Assembly (NCBI GenBank): GCA_951213105.1
Contig: OX578137.1
Span: 57,805,736-57,869,735 of the forward strand
Direction: 5' to 3'
DNA length: 64,000 bases
Origin: Amaurobius ferox
Lineage: Eukaryota; Arthropoda; Arachnida; Araneae; Amaurobiidae
This document shows positions 35,760 through 49,100 of this stretch, piece by piece. Numbering within the stretch: position 1 is the first letter of the stretch; each line of letters begins with the position of its first letter. Made by a program: the position numbers and the translations under genes. The notes under the pieces are model-generated. The model made no database searches, was not told the origin of the DNA, and worked only from the letters and a program-made list of their open reading frames with translations.

Positions 35760-35930
35760 TTTCATTCCAGTCTAGTTGGTTTGATTGCAGTCTAGTCGGT
35801 TTGATTCCAGTCTAGTTGGTTTGGTTGTAGTCTAGTCGGTTTGATTCCAGTCTAGTTGATTTGATTCCGGTCTAGTTGATTTTCTGATCCTGGTCAAGTT
35901 AGCTTGATGATCCCGGTCTAGTTGTGTGGT
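35760..35930. repeat. Minisatellite, about 20-bp unit, about 8 copies
   Basis: Degenerate units of 'ggtttgattccagtctagtt', changing to '(gat)cccggtctagttg' at the right end. The same unit type recurs at 37733-37832. On the minus strand it lies just upstream of the gag relic, in the leader position. Confidence 0.85.
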
Positions 35931-37732
35931 GAGGTGAAATTTACACATAAATACAATAAAACTTAAACACATAAATACATTAAAGATACTCACCAAATAG
36001 TTCCACCAGGCTCAACCGCGTTAACGTATAGTGGGGTCCGATTGGACCAAAGTACATTGCGTTCACTACAAACTAAATAATCATTCCTTTTTTTGTGGCC
36101 AACTAACAATTTTATTTATAGAACACATGAAATCTCAATTTTAAACATTAATATACAAAATTACACAATTACAAAGGAGTTCCCAAATTACCTAAACTTG
36201 ACCTCAGGGTGCACAGTTTATTTTGCATTAATTTGCATATATATTTTATTTATCATCCAAAACTTGTAATTAATTACTTTTTGTTAAGACACAATGTATA
36301 TATATTCAAATTTGTAAAAACTCCCATTTAGCATAACCTTGCCCTTACACTATTTGATCACATCAGTGATTTAAACATTCATATACACATTTTAAAGTCA
36401 ATATATATAAATTTCATGCCTTAACATACGAACTCCACTGAGTGCTGTAGCTGACCTCTGCACGTTGGAATGGGTGGCACGATTAATTGAATGTTTAGTT
36501 CATTGATTCTGAAATGTTCATGGAAAACACTACCAGTCTGAGAACACTGTTGCGTATCATCATGTGACGCAAATTTTTGCCAAGTATTATTTTGGAGATG
36601 GGCACACGGTCCACTTTCCTTCTCCTCCTCTTAATTTCGGCTTAAGTCCCAGCGGCTCTTGAGTGAGCATGCGTACAGGTTTTGCCAAATATATACGTTT
36701 TCGTAGAGATTCGTCTGCTGCTTAGGATCCCGGGATTGATGCTCCTCAAACACTCCATACACGCAGTGTTACAGTTAACACGGCTTAATGCAGCTAAAGG
36801 AGCAAAGGTCCTACACCGCGCCGTTTGGTGGCAGAGCTGTGTTGCACTGCAACCACAAAAACAATGACGAGAAGCTGCACTTTGTAGGTGGTCTGCTGCT
36901 TAGGAGCTCGTGATAGGTACCCCTACAAGACTCAGCCCACGTACTTTCGTAGTGAAGATTTGGCTGAAAATAGTCGAAAACGTTCTAAAATAGCTGTGAC
37001 TACGCCCTGTCACAGCTGCAAATAAATAGAAAGCTGTTTCTGGAAAATATATATATATACTACTCTAGAGTATGTTACCCCTGGTTAGGCAACATGCGCC
37101 GGTTCAGTGAAACTTGTATAAACTGCCGCACGACAAGTGCCGTCAAGTGCCGCCTACTTCGTTGCACGGATGCGTTCCTCGCACAGGTGCTCAAAGGAAC
37201 CCAGGAGAACTTTCTTCATCAAACATCAGATTGCGTCTGCCTTTTTTTTTCACTTTCTGAAACTTTTTAGAATACTACAAACAAGGGGAACGACAAAAAC
37301 AGGGAGGAAATCCCCCCCAACTCTCATTCGCTGTTCCCAAACGCTATAAAAAAGGAGGAGGTCCAAAACTGCTTCACCATTGGTCTTTGAAGCGACGCTC
37401 ATTTTTTATGCGTTCCACTAAAATACAAGAACCAGAGGGCAATCTCGACCACCGGGTGGTCCCAAGGACGTAGCCCGACGCGAGCCACACCTGACAGGGC
37501 TATAAATTTTCAAAGATTTGTAGCTCAACTTTGACATTTTGCTGCAATTAAATCTCTGAATATTTACAATCCATGTCAGTGCGCACACAACCCAACGGCG
37601 CCAAAAAATCCCAATTCCGTCTGTGCAAAAGCCTAGCTATAAACATAAATCACAAACATAGTATACATTTTAAATTACAATACACATTCCCGTTTTTCCC
37701 AGGGTTACGTATCAAGATATGTGATTACAGTA
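35931..37732. other. Unresolved 1.8-kb block between the two leader minisatellites
   Basis: Probably an insertion separating two parts of one minisatellite. Base composition is more balanced at 36430-37600. A primer-binding-site-like 'TGGCGCCGTTGGGTTG' lies on the minus strand at 37588-37603, so LTR-element sequence is likely. I could not match two LTRs and give no family. Confidence 0.4.
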
Positions 37733-37832
37733 TCACAAGTTGGTTTTCGGATCCCGGTCTATTTGGCTTGATGATCCCGGTCAAGTTGGTTTCGGATCCC
37801 GGTCGTTGTTGGTTTCGGATCCCGGCCCCCAT
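37733..37832. repeat. Minisatellite, second part ('ggatcccggtc' units)
   Basis: About four units of 'gtttcggatcccggtcaagt'. The right end, on the minus strand, is 'TGGGGGCCGGGATCCGAAA', which resembles the TGGGGGC... primer-binding site used with tRNA-Pro. That fits the start of a gypsy leader. Confidence 0.7.
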
Positions 37833-38050
37833 AATGTGAGTTTTTCAGGTGAGAAGTTGACAAAAGACGACGCCACTCTGCACAACCACATACCTTTACT
37901 TAAGACATTCGGTTATACATACTGTTTAAGCTATTTACATTTATTTACAAGTTGAAGATATCGAACGTCACAGGCAAACTTCTTTGCATGCTCCTATTCC
38001 GCATCTGTACTTCGTCCTTGCCGTCTCACTCTTGCTCCATCTCGCTCTTG
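37833..38050. other. Possible LTR remnant, not confirmed
   Basis: Sequence beyond the primer-binding-like site; no second copy found. Confidence 0.3.
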
Positions 38051-38057
38051 ATTCCGT

Positions 38058-38135
38058 ATATATATATATAGAGAGAGAGAGAGGGAGAGAGAGAGAGATA
38101 AATATATATATAGAGGGAGAGAGAGAGAGAGAGAG

Positions 38136-38188
<53 letters not shown>
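38058..38188. repeat. TA / GA compound microsatellite
   Basis: Alternating (TA)n and (GA)n tracts in three rounds. The 'YIYIYI/SLSLSL' frames here are artefacts. Confidence 0.95.
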
Positions 38189-38374
38189 ATTTTAACACTT
38201 GATGATGAAACGTTAAACACTACCAAGTTTCTAATATCAACCATTTAAATATTGTTCAACTTGATTTCTTATGATTTACTTCCTTTGAAGTTGCTGATGG
38301 CGATATATGAATAAAATGTTTTACCCAAAATACGAAGTTTTTATATTTACTTGTTATACTATGTGATATAACGT

Positions 38375-38725
38375 GCAAGTGTTCAGAAAATCGTCTAAAA
38401 TATCAACAAATTGTTCTACTCTGAAACGTGTTTAAAATAAATATTTTCCTTCATAGAACTATTGATTTTCGTGTAGAATTGGATTCCGGTTTAATAGATT
38501 CGAACCTCCAATGAAATTAAGTGGTCTAAAAAAAATTCTCTGTAAAGTTGGAAGATTTAAAGAAGGAGTTTCATCTTAAATCTTCCTCCATAACTGTTTA
38601 GATCCAAAGAAATCGGATGCCAAAGATTCCAATCGAATTCCATCGTTGCAAGCAGGTTTTATATTAGGATCTTTTTTCTTGCACTCACAATTCAATTACA
38701 TTTTTAAATTAGATTTTAAATTTTT
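38375..38725. repeat. Duplicated block, left copy (about 0.33 kb)
   Basis: Aligns with gaps to 39893-40255 in the same orientation. Shared in order: 'aatcgtct(a/g)aatatcaac', 'agctattgattttt', 'aatagattcgaacct', 'gaaatcgga(t/c)gccaaagatt', 'tcgaattccatcg', 'caattcaattacattttta'. Confidence 0.8.
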
Positions 38726-39240
38726 TATCTCTCTTCTAATATGAATAACACCTACGAGTATGAGGTATCTCTGGGTGAATTTGGAGCGTTTCGAAAAATG
38801 TAAACACTGTGGAAGCTTATATCTTTGAACCTAATAGATAAAAATGTAAACAAATTTTATTTATTATTTCTTCAGAAATGTGGTTTTATTTATGAAGATA
38901 TAGAAATAATTTCAATATTTTAATATTTTAAAATTTTTCTTCGAGAATACTAAAAAATATTTTTATCCCAAGGAATTTTTGCCTCACTTTACTTTATTTC
39001 ACTCGAAATATCTTCTAAGCCATAATAGATAGATAAAAATTGTAAAAAATAAAAATATTTAGTAGGAAATCCAGAATAATTTGTTTTAACTAAGCTTGAC
39101 TATGGTACAAGCTAGTGACACATCAATCTTTTCTCATTCGAAATTTATGAAAGGATATATGCTTCATATCTATAACGAGTGACACAGTTACTCACTATTT
39201 TTTACACAGATACAGAAAGAGGGTGAAATATTCGTCATAA
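38726..39240. other. No recognised feature
   Basis: AT-rich DNA between the left duplicated block and the satellite. Confidence 0.4.
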
Positions 39241-39244
39241 ATTG

Positions 39245-39925
39245 TGTAATTATTAAAATCGTCTGAATATCAACTAAATTTATATAGCATATTCACAGCA
39301 AGGCTAAATTGAATATGCTATGCACTAATTACTCAGTTTTGTGTTAATACACCCATTATGCTTATACATTAACTAACTATATAAGCAAGCGGATGTTTAC
39401 AGTTACTCCTATACCTCTCTAGTTTTCAAGTTAAGTTTGTCGTAAGTATAGTCTTATAAATTATGGAATTATTCAAATTGTCTGAATATCAGCTAAATGC
39501 TCTTATACTCACAGAATGGCTAGCTTGAAAATGTCGTGCATGATACCTTTAGTTTTGTGCTTATATACGCCTATTATGCTTACATTGACTAACTGTATAA
39601 CAAAGCAGAGGTTTACAGTTTTTTTATACCAATCTATTGTCAAGTTAGGTTTGCCAACAGTATAGTCTTATAAACTGTGGGATTATTACAATAGTCTGGA
39701 TATCAACTAAATGTTCCTGCACTCGCGGCTAATTTGAATATGATGTGTATTATACCCTCAGTTTTGTGTTCATACGTTCATTATGCTTACATTGACTAAC
39801 TATATAACCTAGCGAAGGTTTACAGTTTTTCCTATACCTCTCTGTTGCTAAGTTAGGTTTGCCATAAGTATAGTCTTATAAACTGTGGAATTATTAAAAT
39901 CGTCTGAATATCAACTCGACGTTTC
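39245..39925. repeat. Satellite, about 3 units of 207-217 bp
   Basis: The anchor 'att(a/c)aaatcgtctgaatatca' recurs at about 39253, 39470, 39686 and 39893. Each unit also carries 'ttttgtg...cattatgcttacattgac' and 'aagtatagtcttataaa'. The last anchor runs directly into the right duplicated block. Confidence 0.85.
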
Positions 39926-40255
39926 TTCTCAAAAACGAACGTATCGTTTTGAAAGAAAGTCTTCCTTCTTTAGAGCTATTGATTTTTTGTAGAAACAAAT
40001 TCAATTTAATAGATTCGAACCTTCAGCAAAATGAAGCGGTCAAAAATAAATTCCCTGCGAGTTGAAAGATTCAAAGGAGAAATCTTCCTTGAGCTTACCT
40101 TAAGTCTTCTTCCGTAACTGTTTTAGCTCTATGGAGAAATCGGACGCCAAAGATTTCTATCGAATTCCATCGATACAGAATGGGGTTTATGTTAGATTTT
40201 ATTTCACGCCAACTGTACAATTCAATTACATTTTCAGAATTGGATTTGGAATTGC
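39893..40255. repeat. Duplicated block, right copy
   Basis: See the left copy at 38375-38725. Divergence is considerable, so the duplication is old. Confidence 0.8.
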
Positions 40256-40605
40256 TTTGCCTTACTTTTTTCACGTATATTGTTAGTGTGAATCGACATT
40301 GGATAAAGTCGTTGTGTCATTTTGTTTATTATTTTTGGTTACTAGCAGTGCATATGATTAAAAGGCTTCATAATTAGATGACATTTGAGCATTTAACTTT
40401 ATATCAATAACCAAAAAGTTATATAAAATGCTATATAACAGACTCAATATGGTTACTTTGAGCACGTATTTCTAAATTCCAATATGCAAAACAACTGACT
40501 ATGAGATTTCAGTACTTAAAATCTGAAATCATTTGAACTATCATAAATGAAACACCTTTTAGTTTCTGATATTAAAAAAATTTGAAGTTAATATAGTTTA
40601 AGACG

Positions 40606-41032
40606 CACAAGCGTAGCCAGGATTTCCAGAAAGAGAATGGGTAAGTCGTATACGAGGTTCCTTACAGTGTTGATTTAGTTTTTTTTTGGAGAAGTAACCA
40701 GTGGCGGCTTATGAGGTGATGCATATGACGCAGGATAAGCGCTGCTTCACTTAAAATTATTAGCTAAATAGGTTAATATTATTATTATTTGGCGAATTTT
40801 TCAGACTCGTTTGGCTATTTTTAGATAACATTCAACAACACTTGTGCCAGTAGCGTGATGTGTTTTGATGATGTTTATTGTCAAGGAGGAAGGGATAATC
40901 CCGCCACCGAATCTGCTTCATCTATTCCAGAAGTCACAAGCCGCCACTGAGAAATATGTCATTTTCCCCAATGTGCGTGTTTATGGAAAGGGGGGTTATG
41001 AGCGCAACCCAACCCCTTGCCTACGCTTATGA
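40606..41032. mobile_element. TIR element (outer), split by a hAT-like MITE
   Basis: The termini 'CACAAGCGTAGCCAGGA' and, reverse-complemented, 'CATAAGCGTAGGCAAGG' form imperfect inverted repeats. No transposase. An inner element with its own inverted repeats lies at 40699-40949. Confidence 0.65.
40699..40949. mobile_element. hAT-like MITE (251 bp), nested
   Basis: Left terminus 'CAGTGGCGGCTTATGA' and reverse-complemented right terminus 'CAGTGGCGGCTTGTGA'. CAGTG...-type ends are typical of hAT elements. The flanks 'agaagtaa' and 'agaaatat' might be a decayed 8-bp target duplication, but agree at only 6 of 8 positions. Confidence 0.7.
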
Positions 41033-41255
41033 TATGACTAAATATCAATAACTATTTTGCGCTGTTTGTGTACCTTGAATACATTGTCTACTCAGAAGTA
41101 GCTGGTTACCTGCTTACCTAAACTCTCACATTCCCCCAACTAATCTGAAATAAATTACTGTTTATTTAGTCAAGCTCAAATACAAAAATATGCATCTTTT
41201 TGCGCAAAATATCCGTTTTCAATATTTAAAACACAAATTTTTAAACATTTACCTT

Positions 41256-42069
41256 TTTACTTTCCCTGCAATGCATGGTAATGTATAGGGAAAGTATTGG
41301 AATCATGTCGAAAATCGCAACTCGAGTTTTCGACGGATCTACACGTTTCGAGACCTCTAGAATACGAAAAAACTATTTTTAGCGTGACGTCTGTGTGTGT
41401 GTCTGTGTGTCTGTCTGTCTGTGTGTCTGTCTGTGTGTCTGTGTGTCTGTCTGTGTATCTGTGCAGATTTTGTATCCACTCTAACTGAAAAACTAAATGA
41501 CCGAATTTCATAAAATTTGGTAGGTATATCACTTGTGGGCGAATCTGGTGCTGATTAGTTTTGGGTACGATTCGAGATAAAAGAACTCGCCTTTTTTTTT
41601 TAGAAATGGCCCACAAAGACTTGTATCCACTCTAGCTAAATATCTATGGACCGAATTTCTCAAAATTTGGTAGATAAGTCGCTTGTGGGTCACGCTGGTG
41701 CTTATTAGATTTTGGTAGGATACGGAAAAAAATAACCTGCCTTTTTTTACAAAATGGCCCGCAAAAATCGCCAAAATTTAAAATAAAGAACTACGTATGC
41801 TCAAATATATCCATATAGTTGAAAATTAAATGCTCGTTTAATACGTAATTTTTAACGAAGAAAAGAATAAGACCAACCCCATTACACTAGGACTAGCCGT
41901 TCTCGAGATATTTTAGTTTTTTCGTATTTTCTCTACACCATCTTTGAAATTAAGTCCAGTTATCAAATGAGAACGAAAATTGAATTAAAAGTGAATTAAA
42001 TTTAATTAAAATAAAGAGAACGTGAATATAAGTCTGCAGGGAAAGTCATGTGCTGCCCACATCAGATTT
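41256..42069 (+). mobile_element. Family B copy B2 (full length, first of tandem array)
   Basis: 5' hairpin ACTTTCCCTGCA...TATAGGGAAAGT, 'cgacggatctacacgtttcg' lead, GTGT/GTCT microsatellite (41393-41460), module 'aatgaccgaatttcataaaa', 'ccgttctcgagatattt' (41897-41914), and 3' end 'GGGAAAGTCATGTGCTGCCC' with hairpin and T run at 42046-42069. Non-coding, about 0.81 kb. Confidence 0.87.
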
Positions 42070-42891
42070 TTACTTTTCCTGCAATAGATGGTAATGTATA
42101 GGGAAAGTATTAGAATCATACCGAAAATTACAACTCGAGTTTTCGGCGGATATACACGTTTCGAGACCTCTAGAATACGAAAAAACTATTTTTAGCGTGA
42201 CCTTTGTGTGGTGTGTGTCTGTGTGTGTCTGTCTGTCTGTCTGTCTGTGCAATGTATGTATCCACTCTAACTAAAAAACTATTAGACCGAATTTCATAAA
42301 ATTTTACAAGTAAGTCACTTGGAGGAGACCCTAGTGCTGATTAGTTTTTGGTAGGATTCGTAAAAACAGAACCCGCCTTTTTTTGCGAAATGACCGGTAA
42401 AAATTTCATGTATCCACTCTAGCTAAAATACTAATTAACCAAATTTCACAAAATTTGGTAGATAAGTTATTTGTAGAATACTCTGGTGCAAATTAGATTT
42501 TAGTACGATTCAAAAAAGAACAACTTGCCTTTTTTTTACGGAATGGCCCGCTAAAATCGCCAAAATCTAAAAAAAAAACTAAGTAGTGTATGCTCAAATG
42601 TATCAATTAAATCATCGTTTTATATGCAATTTTTGACGAGGAAAAAATATAACACACTCCATTATACTTTAGGACTAACCGTTCTCAAGATATTTGAGAT
42701 TTCTTGCATTTTTGTTACGCCGATTTCGGAAAAATATCCCAATTACCAAATAAAAACAAAAATTGAATTAAAAATGCAAATTTAGTGTTATAGTTGGTGC
42801 AATTAAACTCAATCTAATGAATTATTAAAAAAATAAAGAAAACATGAATTTGAATCTGCATGGAAAGTCATGTGCTGACCACATCAGATTT
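42070..42891 (+). mobile_element. Family B copy B3 (full length, tandem)
   Basis: Starts exactly where B2's terminal T run ends ('cagatttttacttttcctg'). All family B blocks are present; 3' end at 42862-42891. Confidence 0.87.
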
Positions 42892-43135
42892 TAACTTTCC
42901 CTGCAATGCATGGTAATGTATAGGAAAGTATTGGAATCATACCGAAAATTGCAACTGGAATTTTCAACAGGTTTTTGGACCTCTAAAACACGAAAAACCT
43001 ATATTTAGCTTGACGTCTGTGTGTTTAGGGGGGGGGGGGGGAGTTTCTGTCTGTGCAGAGTTTGTATCCGCTCTAGCTTAAAAGTAATTGACCAAATTTC
43101 ATAAAATTTTATAGGTAAGTCGCTTGTAGGTGAAT
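42892..43135 (+). mobile_element. Family B copy B4 (3'-truncated, tandem)
   Basis: 5' hairpin, lead and module, with the microsatellite replaced by a run of about 13 G (43028-43041). Homology stops near 43135 ('cgcttgtaggtgaata'). Confidence 0.85.
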
Positions 43136-44755
43136 ATTTGCACACATACTATCAATCACGAAACAAAACTAAAGAAGCCTGGAAGACAGCTGAAAGCGAA
43201 AGCTAAAACTTTGTATATTTATCGTAGCTACCACAAAATAGAAGCTAACTAAGCCGATTTTAGATTAAGAAAATTATTTTGCACACTAAGAGGGGTACAG
43301 TATAAAACAAAATAAAACTTAAAAGCAATTACTTTTTTAAAAGTGTTTGTTTTTGATGGGCTCAAACACTAGTTATGCTATGAAAATTTTAAAAATCAAA
43401 AAATTCGTGTTCGAAAAATATGAATGGCTAAAAATTATATCTAGCTCTAGTTTTCTATATAATGTGTCTTTATATAAAATTTCACAGCGTTAGTTCTTGA
43501 GTTATTATAACCACATCTGACAGATGTAAAGGGACACACATATATACACGCAGACATATGTAAAGGACACACATATATACACACAGAGGGAGATGGGTGG
43601 CGTACCAAACGTGTTTGGGGGGCCCTTAAATGTGCTTTTTCGTCAAAAATCTCGCATTCAAAAAAGTTTCGGGAAAACAATAGTCTCTCTATACAGTGAT
43701 AGAAAAAAGACAAAACTGGCGCTTCCAGTGGAAATTACCTTCTAAAAGCATATGCCCTCTTAGAAGTATCTTAATAAAAGAGTTTTCTATCCATTATACC
43801 ATTATAATATATATCACTTTGTCGCAACTTTACTGTACAATAAATATAAGCAATAAAACTATCTTGCATGAATAATTTCATCAGAATATCACCCGTTCGA
43901 TCGTCTTTATCAGTTCCGAAATTTCTGCTCCTGTTTCTGAAGTTTCTCCCTGGAAACAACAATATATTAAGATAGAAACTTCTAAGAAATCTTGATTAAT
44001 TGCCATCGTTAGTGCTACACTCGTTAAGGAGCGCTCTAATGCATCGATTATACGTATAGCATATCGATTTAGGGCGCTTGAATTCCATTATGTTATTCCA
44101 TTTTAACGCAAATGCAATCTAATTACACTACAGCAAAGAAAAGTAGGAATGTGATCTCCGAAAAGATTGAATTTTTGAGTAATAGCAAAGAGCGTAACGC
44201 TTTCACAGCTCATTCTGCTAATGCAGGCTTGTCAACATCGGCTGCATTTATTCATTAAAGAAGAGAATAATAACATACAGATGCTTGAAACAATAACAAA
44301 CGTTTATGAATTTGGGGAAATGAATATTGGGCATTATTGTTGTTGTTAATATTATTATTATTATTATTATTATTATTGTTGTTGTTGTTGTTGTTGCTAC
44401 TGCTGCTGCTGTTGTTATTATTATTATGCATTTAACGATTCGTTGAGAAACTGCATTAAGACATAGATATGTTTATGTACAGCGGGTCAAAGAAAATCCG
44501 AACGCTAGTCATTATTCCGTCTCTTTTACCGTCGTACAGTTAAACCAAAAGTATCATTAGACTAGAAATAATGTCTATTATAAAAAAAATGTGAATCTAA
44601 TTTGCATAAAAGGTCGTCTTCATATTTAGTTGCTCATTATTTTCGAAAATTCAAATGGAAAAAATCCATTTTTTTAATCATCATAAGATCTCACACACAC
44701 ACACAAAATAAATGGTGAAATTGAAAATTACACCAAATGCATATATATATATATA
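43136..44755. other. Unrecognised DNA with microsatellites
   Basis: No gene recognised. Contains ACACATATAT tracts (43530-43585), a trinucleotide microsatellite (ATT/GTT/GCT, 44340-44427) and, at 44478, 'tacagcgggtcaaa', which looks like one end of a Tc1-like element without a visible partner. Confidence 0.45.
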
Positions 44756-46114
44756 CTAGCAGCATACCCGTTCTTCGTACGGAGTATATAATATAAAGAA
44801 ATTTATAATTCGCAATCATGTGCAAATTCTGTTAAAATATTAAATTTATTGCTCATAAAGAGAAGTTTAAGAATATCTGTTCTCACTATGCAAAATTATC
44901 TTCACGGGCAGATCTGAAGAATAAAACATCCTGGCCCCTTCTGTAAGCAAATTTACAAAAATAAAAGGAATTGAATCAATATATGCAACCCCGTACTACT
45001 TATATTGTCGCAGATTAGAAAATATGCCAGTGTGTTAGAAGAAGTTTACCCGTATTGCAATATGTGTCTCAAAAATATTTGCCAAAATAAAAAAGATGAC
45101 ATAAAAAATTGAAAGTATCAAAAATCCCCGTAATCTTAATACCAGAAGGTCGTAATTGATTCGAATATCTGCCAGTATATATTAAAATATATGCCAATAT
45201 ACCTGTACTACTTATATTCTCGTAGATTGGAAGATATACCCATGCATTTGTAGAAGATTACTCGTACAACGTACTATATATGAGTTTCAACAATTTTAGT
45301 CATAATAAAACAATTCCTTAATAATTTGAAAATATCAGTAATCCCTGAATCAACAGTCCCCGAAAATATCAATAATAATGATGTTTAAACCTGAAGACCG
45401 CAATTGATATTATCCAGTAAAAATTCAATGTCAATGAAATTTATTTTATATACATATTTTTACTATTCAAATCGGAAAAGATTTAATAAAAATCATATGC
45501 AGCATAACATATTGGATCCGCTGCTAAGCGACATGATATCAATTGCTTTAAATAAATTGATGGAAATCATATCATCTGAATAATGCAATCTCCATGGAAG
45601 GTTTGGCGACATTTTCGTCAATTTAGCTATAACTTAAAAAATCGCCAAATTTATCGCCAAGTGGGATTGTAGAACTGATAATCCCATTATGCGACAAATT
45701 GACGAAACATCATCACAATACTATCCCCTAACAAAACACAATTAATTTCATTTATTAAGCGCGATTTTATCAATTTCATGATATTTTTATGGATTTAGAA
45801 ATATTTTTACCAATTTGGTGATATTAAAAAAATTCCTTAAATGTGTTACTAAGTAGGATGGATGGCCTGATTGACAAATGCTACAGAAACATCATTTCAG
45901 TACTTTATTCAAAAAAAACAAATTTAATTTCATTGATTTGGGTCATTTTTATCAATTTGGAGACATTTCCACTAAATTGGTAAAGTTTAAGAAAAGTTAC
46001 CAAGTTATTTAGAGATATTCCTCTAAATTCGTAGCTCTGAATTTGCAGATCTGAAGAATAAAATATCCTGATCCCGTTTGTATATCTATATAAATAAAAA
46101 TGAAAATCTGTCTA

Positions 46115-46180
<66 letters not shown>

Positions 46181-49100
46181 ACACCATCACGGGAGAACGG
46201 CTGAACCGAATTTGATGAAATTTTGTGGGTAGCCCAGAAATAGCCCCACTTAAAATTATATCCGTGTTTTGAGTTTCTACGACCAGTGGCTCTCGAGATA
46301 TTAGTAAAAAACGAAATTTTCGTTTGTCTCATCGTCACGGAAAAACGGCTGAACCGAATTTAATGAAATTTAGTGAATAGCCTTGAAATATCCCCCCATA
46401 AATTTTGTCCAAGTTTCGAGTTTCTAAGACCTGGGGTTGTCGAGATATTAATGAAAAACGGAACTTTTTCGTAGGAGTTCTACTCCCTAACTCCGTGGTT
46501 TATCCAAACGAAAAGCTTGAAAATCGTTTGAAAGTGAATTAAAATTTAATCTCTGAGTTTGATGGGAGATTTTTTGCTTTAATTAGTCACTTTTTGAAAA
46601 CATGAATTGTTTGAAACATGATTTAAAGGGGAAATCTATCTCCATGGTTCATGGTTTATTTAAAACAAGCTTTTACGGAACAATGAGAAGTATAGAGAAA
46701 TCAAAATCGTTATTTAATTTCGCAGTTTATGTTATAAGACATGACATATTTAACATGTTATAAGATTCTATCTTATATCATGTTACTCAGAAACGCAATT
46801 AAATTAAATCTGTCTGTTAATTTTAATAATTATTTTTTCGATTTGAATAATAAATAAATGGATATAAAAATATATTTTAGAAAAGAACGATTTGATTTTT
46901 CTTATAGCATTTTTGACTGGATAATATCAATTACGGTCTTCAGGTTTAAAAATTATTATTATTTATATTTTCGGGGATTATTGATTCAAGGATTATTGAT
47001 ATTTTCAAGTTATTATGCAATTATTTTATTATGACAAAAATTGTTTAAACTCATATATTGTATGTTGTACGAATCTTCTACAAATACACGTGTATATCTT
47101 TTAATCTACGAGAATATAAGTAGCACAGGTATATTGACATATGTTTTGATATATATTGGCATATATTGGAATCAATTACGACCTTCTGGTATAAAGAGTA
47201 CGGATATTATTGATGTTTTCAATTAATACGTCATCTCTATTATTTTGGCAAATATTTTTGAGACGCATATTGTAATACGGGTAATCTTCTACTAACACAT
47301 TGGCATATTTTCTGATCTGCGACAATATAATTAGTACGGGGTTGCATATATTCATTCAATTCCTATTTTTTCTTCTGTAAATTTGCTTACAAAAGGGGGC
47401 AGGATGTTTTATTCTTCAGATCTGATCGTGAAGATAATTTTGCATAGTGAGAACATATATTCTTAAACTTCTCTTTAGGAGCAATAAATTTAATATTTTA
47501 ACAGAATTTGCACATGATTGCGAACTTTAAGTTTCTTTAAATTATACACTCCGTACGAATAACGGGTGTGCTGTTAGTGGTTAATAAATTTTAACATTTT
47601 AGGAGGATATATCATGTTGCTCGGCATCTCAATTAAATTAAATGTGTTTGTTAATGTTTTTATTATTTTTTTTCGATTTAAATAATAAATAAATGGATAA
47701 ATGGATATAAAAGTATATCTTATGAATGGACGGTTTGATTTTTCTTTTAATTATATTAATTGCTGACTGCGTACATCAATTTCATTTATTTTGGCAAAGA
47801 GTTATCAAGCTTATATCGTATTTAGCTACTAAACTCATATAGTGTGTTTAGCCAATAAATTCATATAGCCGATTGTTGAAACAGAAAAAGAGTAGAGCGG
47901 GTATATCTTCTAATACAATTGTAGTGTTTTCATTTAGTATATTGAAACGGGATAAGAATGTTTCATTCAGATCTGCAAATTCAAAGCTACGAATTTGGAG
48001 GGATATCGCTAATTTGACAACTTTTCTTATACTTTGCCAAATTGACGGAAATGTCGCCAAATTGATATAAACGACACACAAACAGCTGCCATAAACCTTC
48101 GGGTTGGTCGTGTGGCTTGGGTCTTCTACATATGAATGAAATTTTTTTTTTGTTTTGTTAGAAGAGAGTACTGAAATGATGTTTGGTTAGCATTTATCTG
48201 TCAGACCAACCATCCTACTTAGTAATACATTTAGCGAATTTTTAAAATGTCACCAAATTGATAAAAATGTTTTCAAATCTATAAAAATATCTTGAAATTG
48301 ATAAAATTGCGCTACATAAATGATATTAATTGTTTTTTGTTAGGGGATAGTATTGTGATGATATTTCGTCAATTTGTCGCAAAGTGGAACTGTCAGTTCT
48401 ACAGTCCCACTTGGCGATAAATTTGGCGATTTTTTAAAATGTCGCTAATTTGACGAAACTGTCGCCAAATGTTCCATAGAAATATAACTATTTAGACGAT
48501 ATTTTTTCTACCAATTTATTTGAAGCAAATGATATCCTGTCGCTTAGCAACGGATTTAAATCCAATGTGTTTATGCGGCAGACGATTTTTATTAAATCCT
48601 TTCCGATTTGAATAATGAAGATATGTATATAAAATAAATTTCATTGCCATTTCATTTTGGACTGAATAATATCAATTATACTCTTCAGGTTTAAACATTA
48701 TTATTATTGATATTTTCCGGAATTATTGATTCAGGGATTATTGATATTTTTAAGTTATTACGCCATTGTTTTATTGCGGCAAAAATTGCTGACACACGCA
48801 TATTGTACGTTGTACGAGTAATCGTCTAGGAATGCACGGGTATATCTTCTAACCTACGAGAATATAAGTAGTACAGGTATTTTGGCATATATTTTGACAT
48901 ATATTGGCATATATATTGGAATCAAGTACAGTCTTCTGGTATGAAGATTAAGGGGATTAATTATATATTCAATTTATTACGTCGTCTGTTGTATTTTACA
49001 AAAAAACATTTGTGACTCATATTGCAAAACGGGTAATCGTCTACTAATAATCGGACATTATAAGTAGTACGTGTATATCTTCCCATATAATTTTAGCACT

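Noticed and set aside
35931..37732. Complete LTR retrotransposon
   Set aside because: Primer-site-like sequences are present but I could not match a pair of LTRs or find gag/pol.
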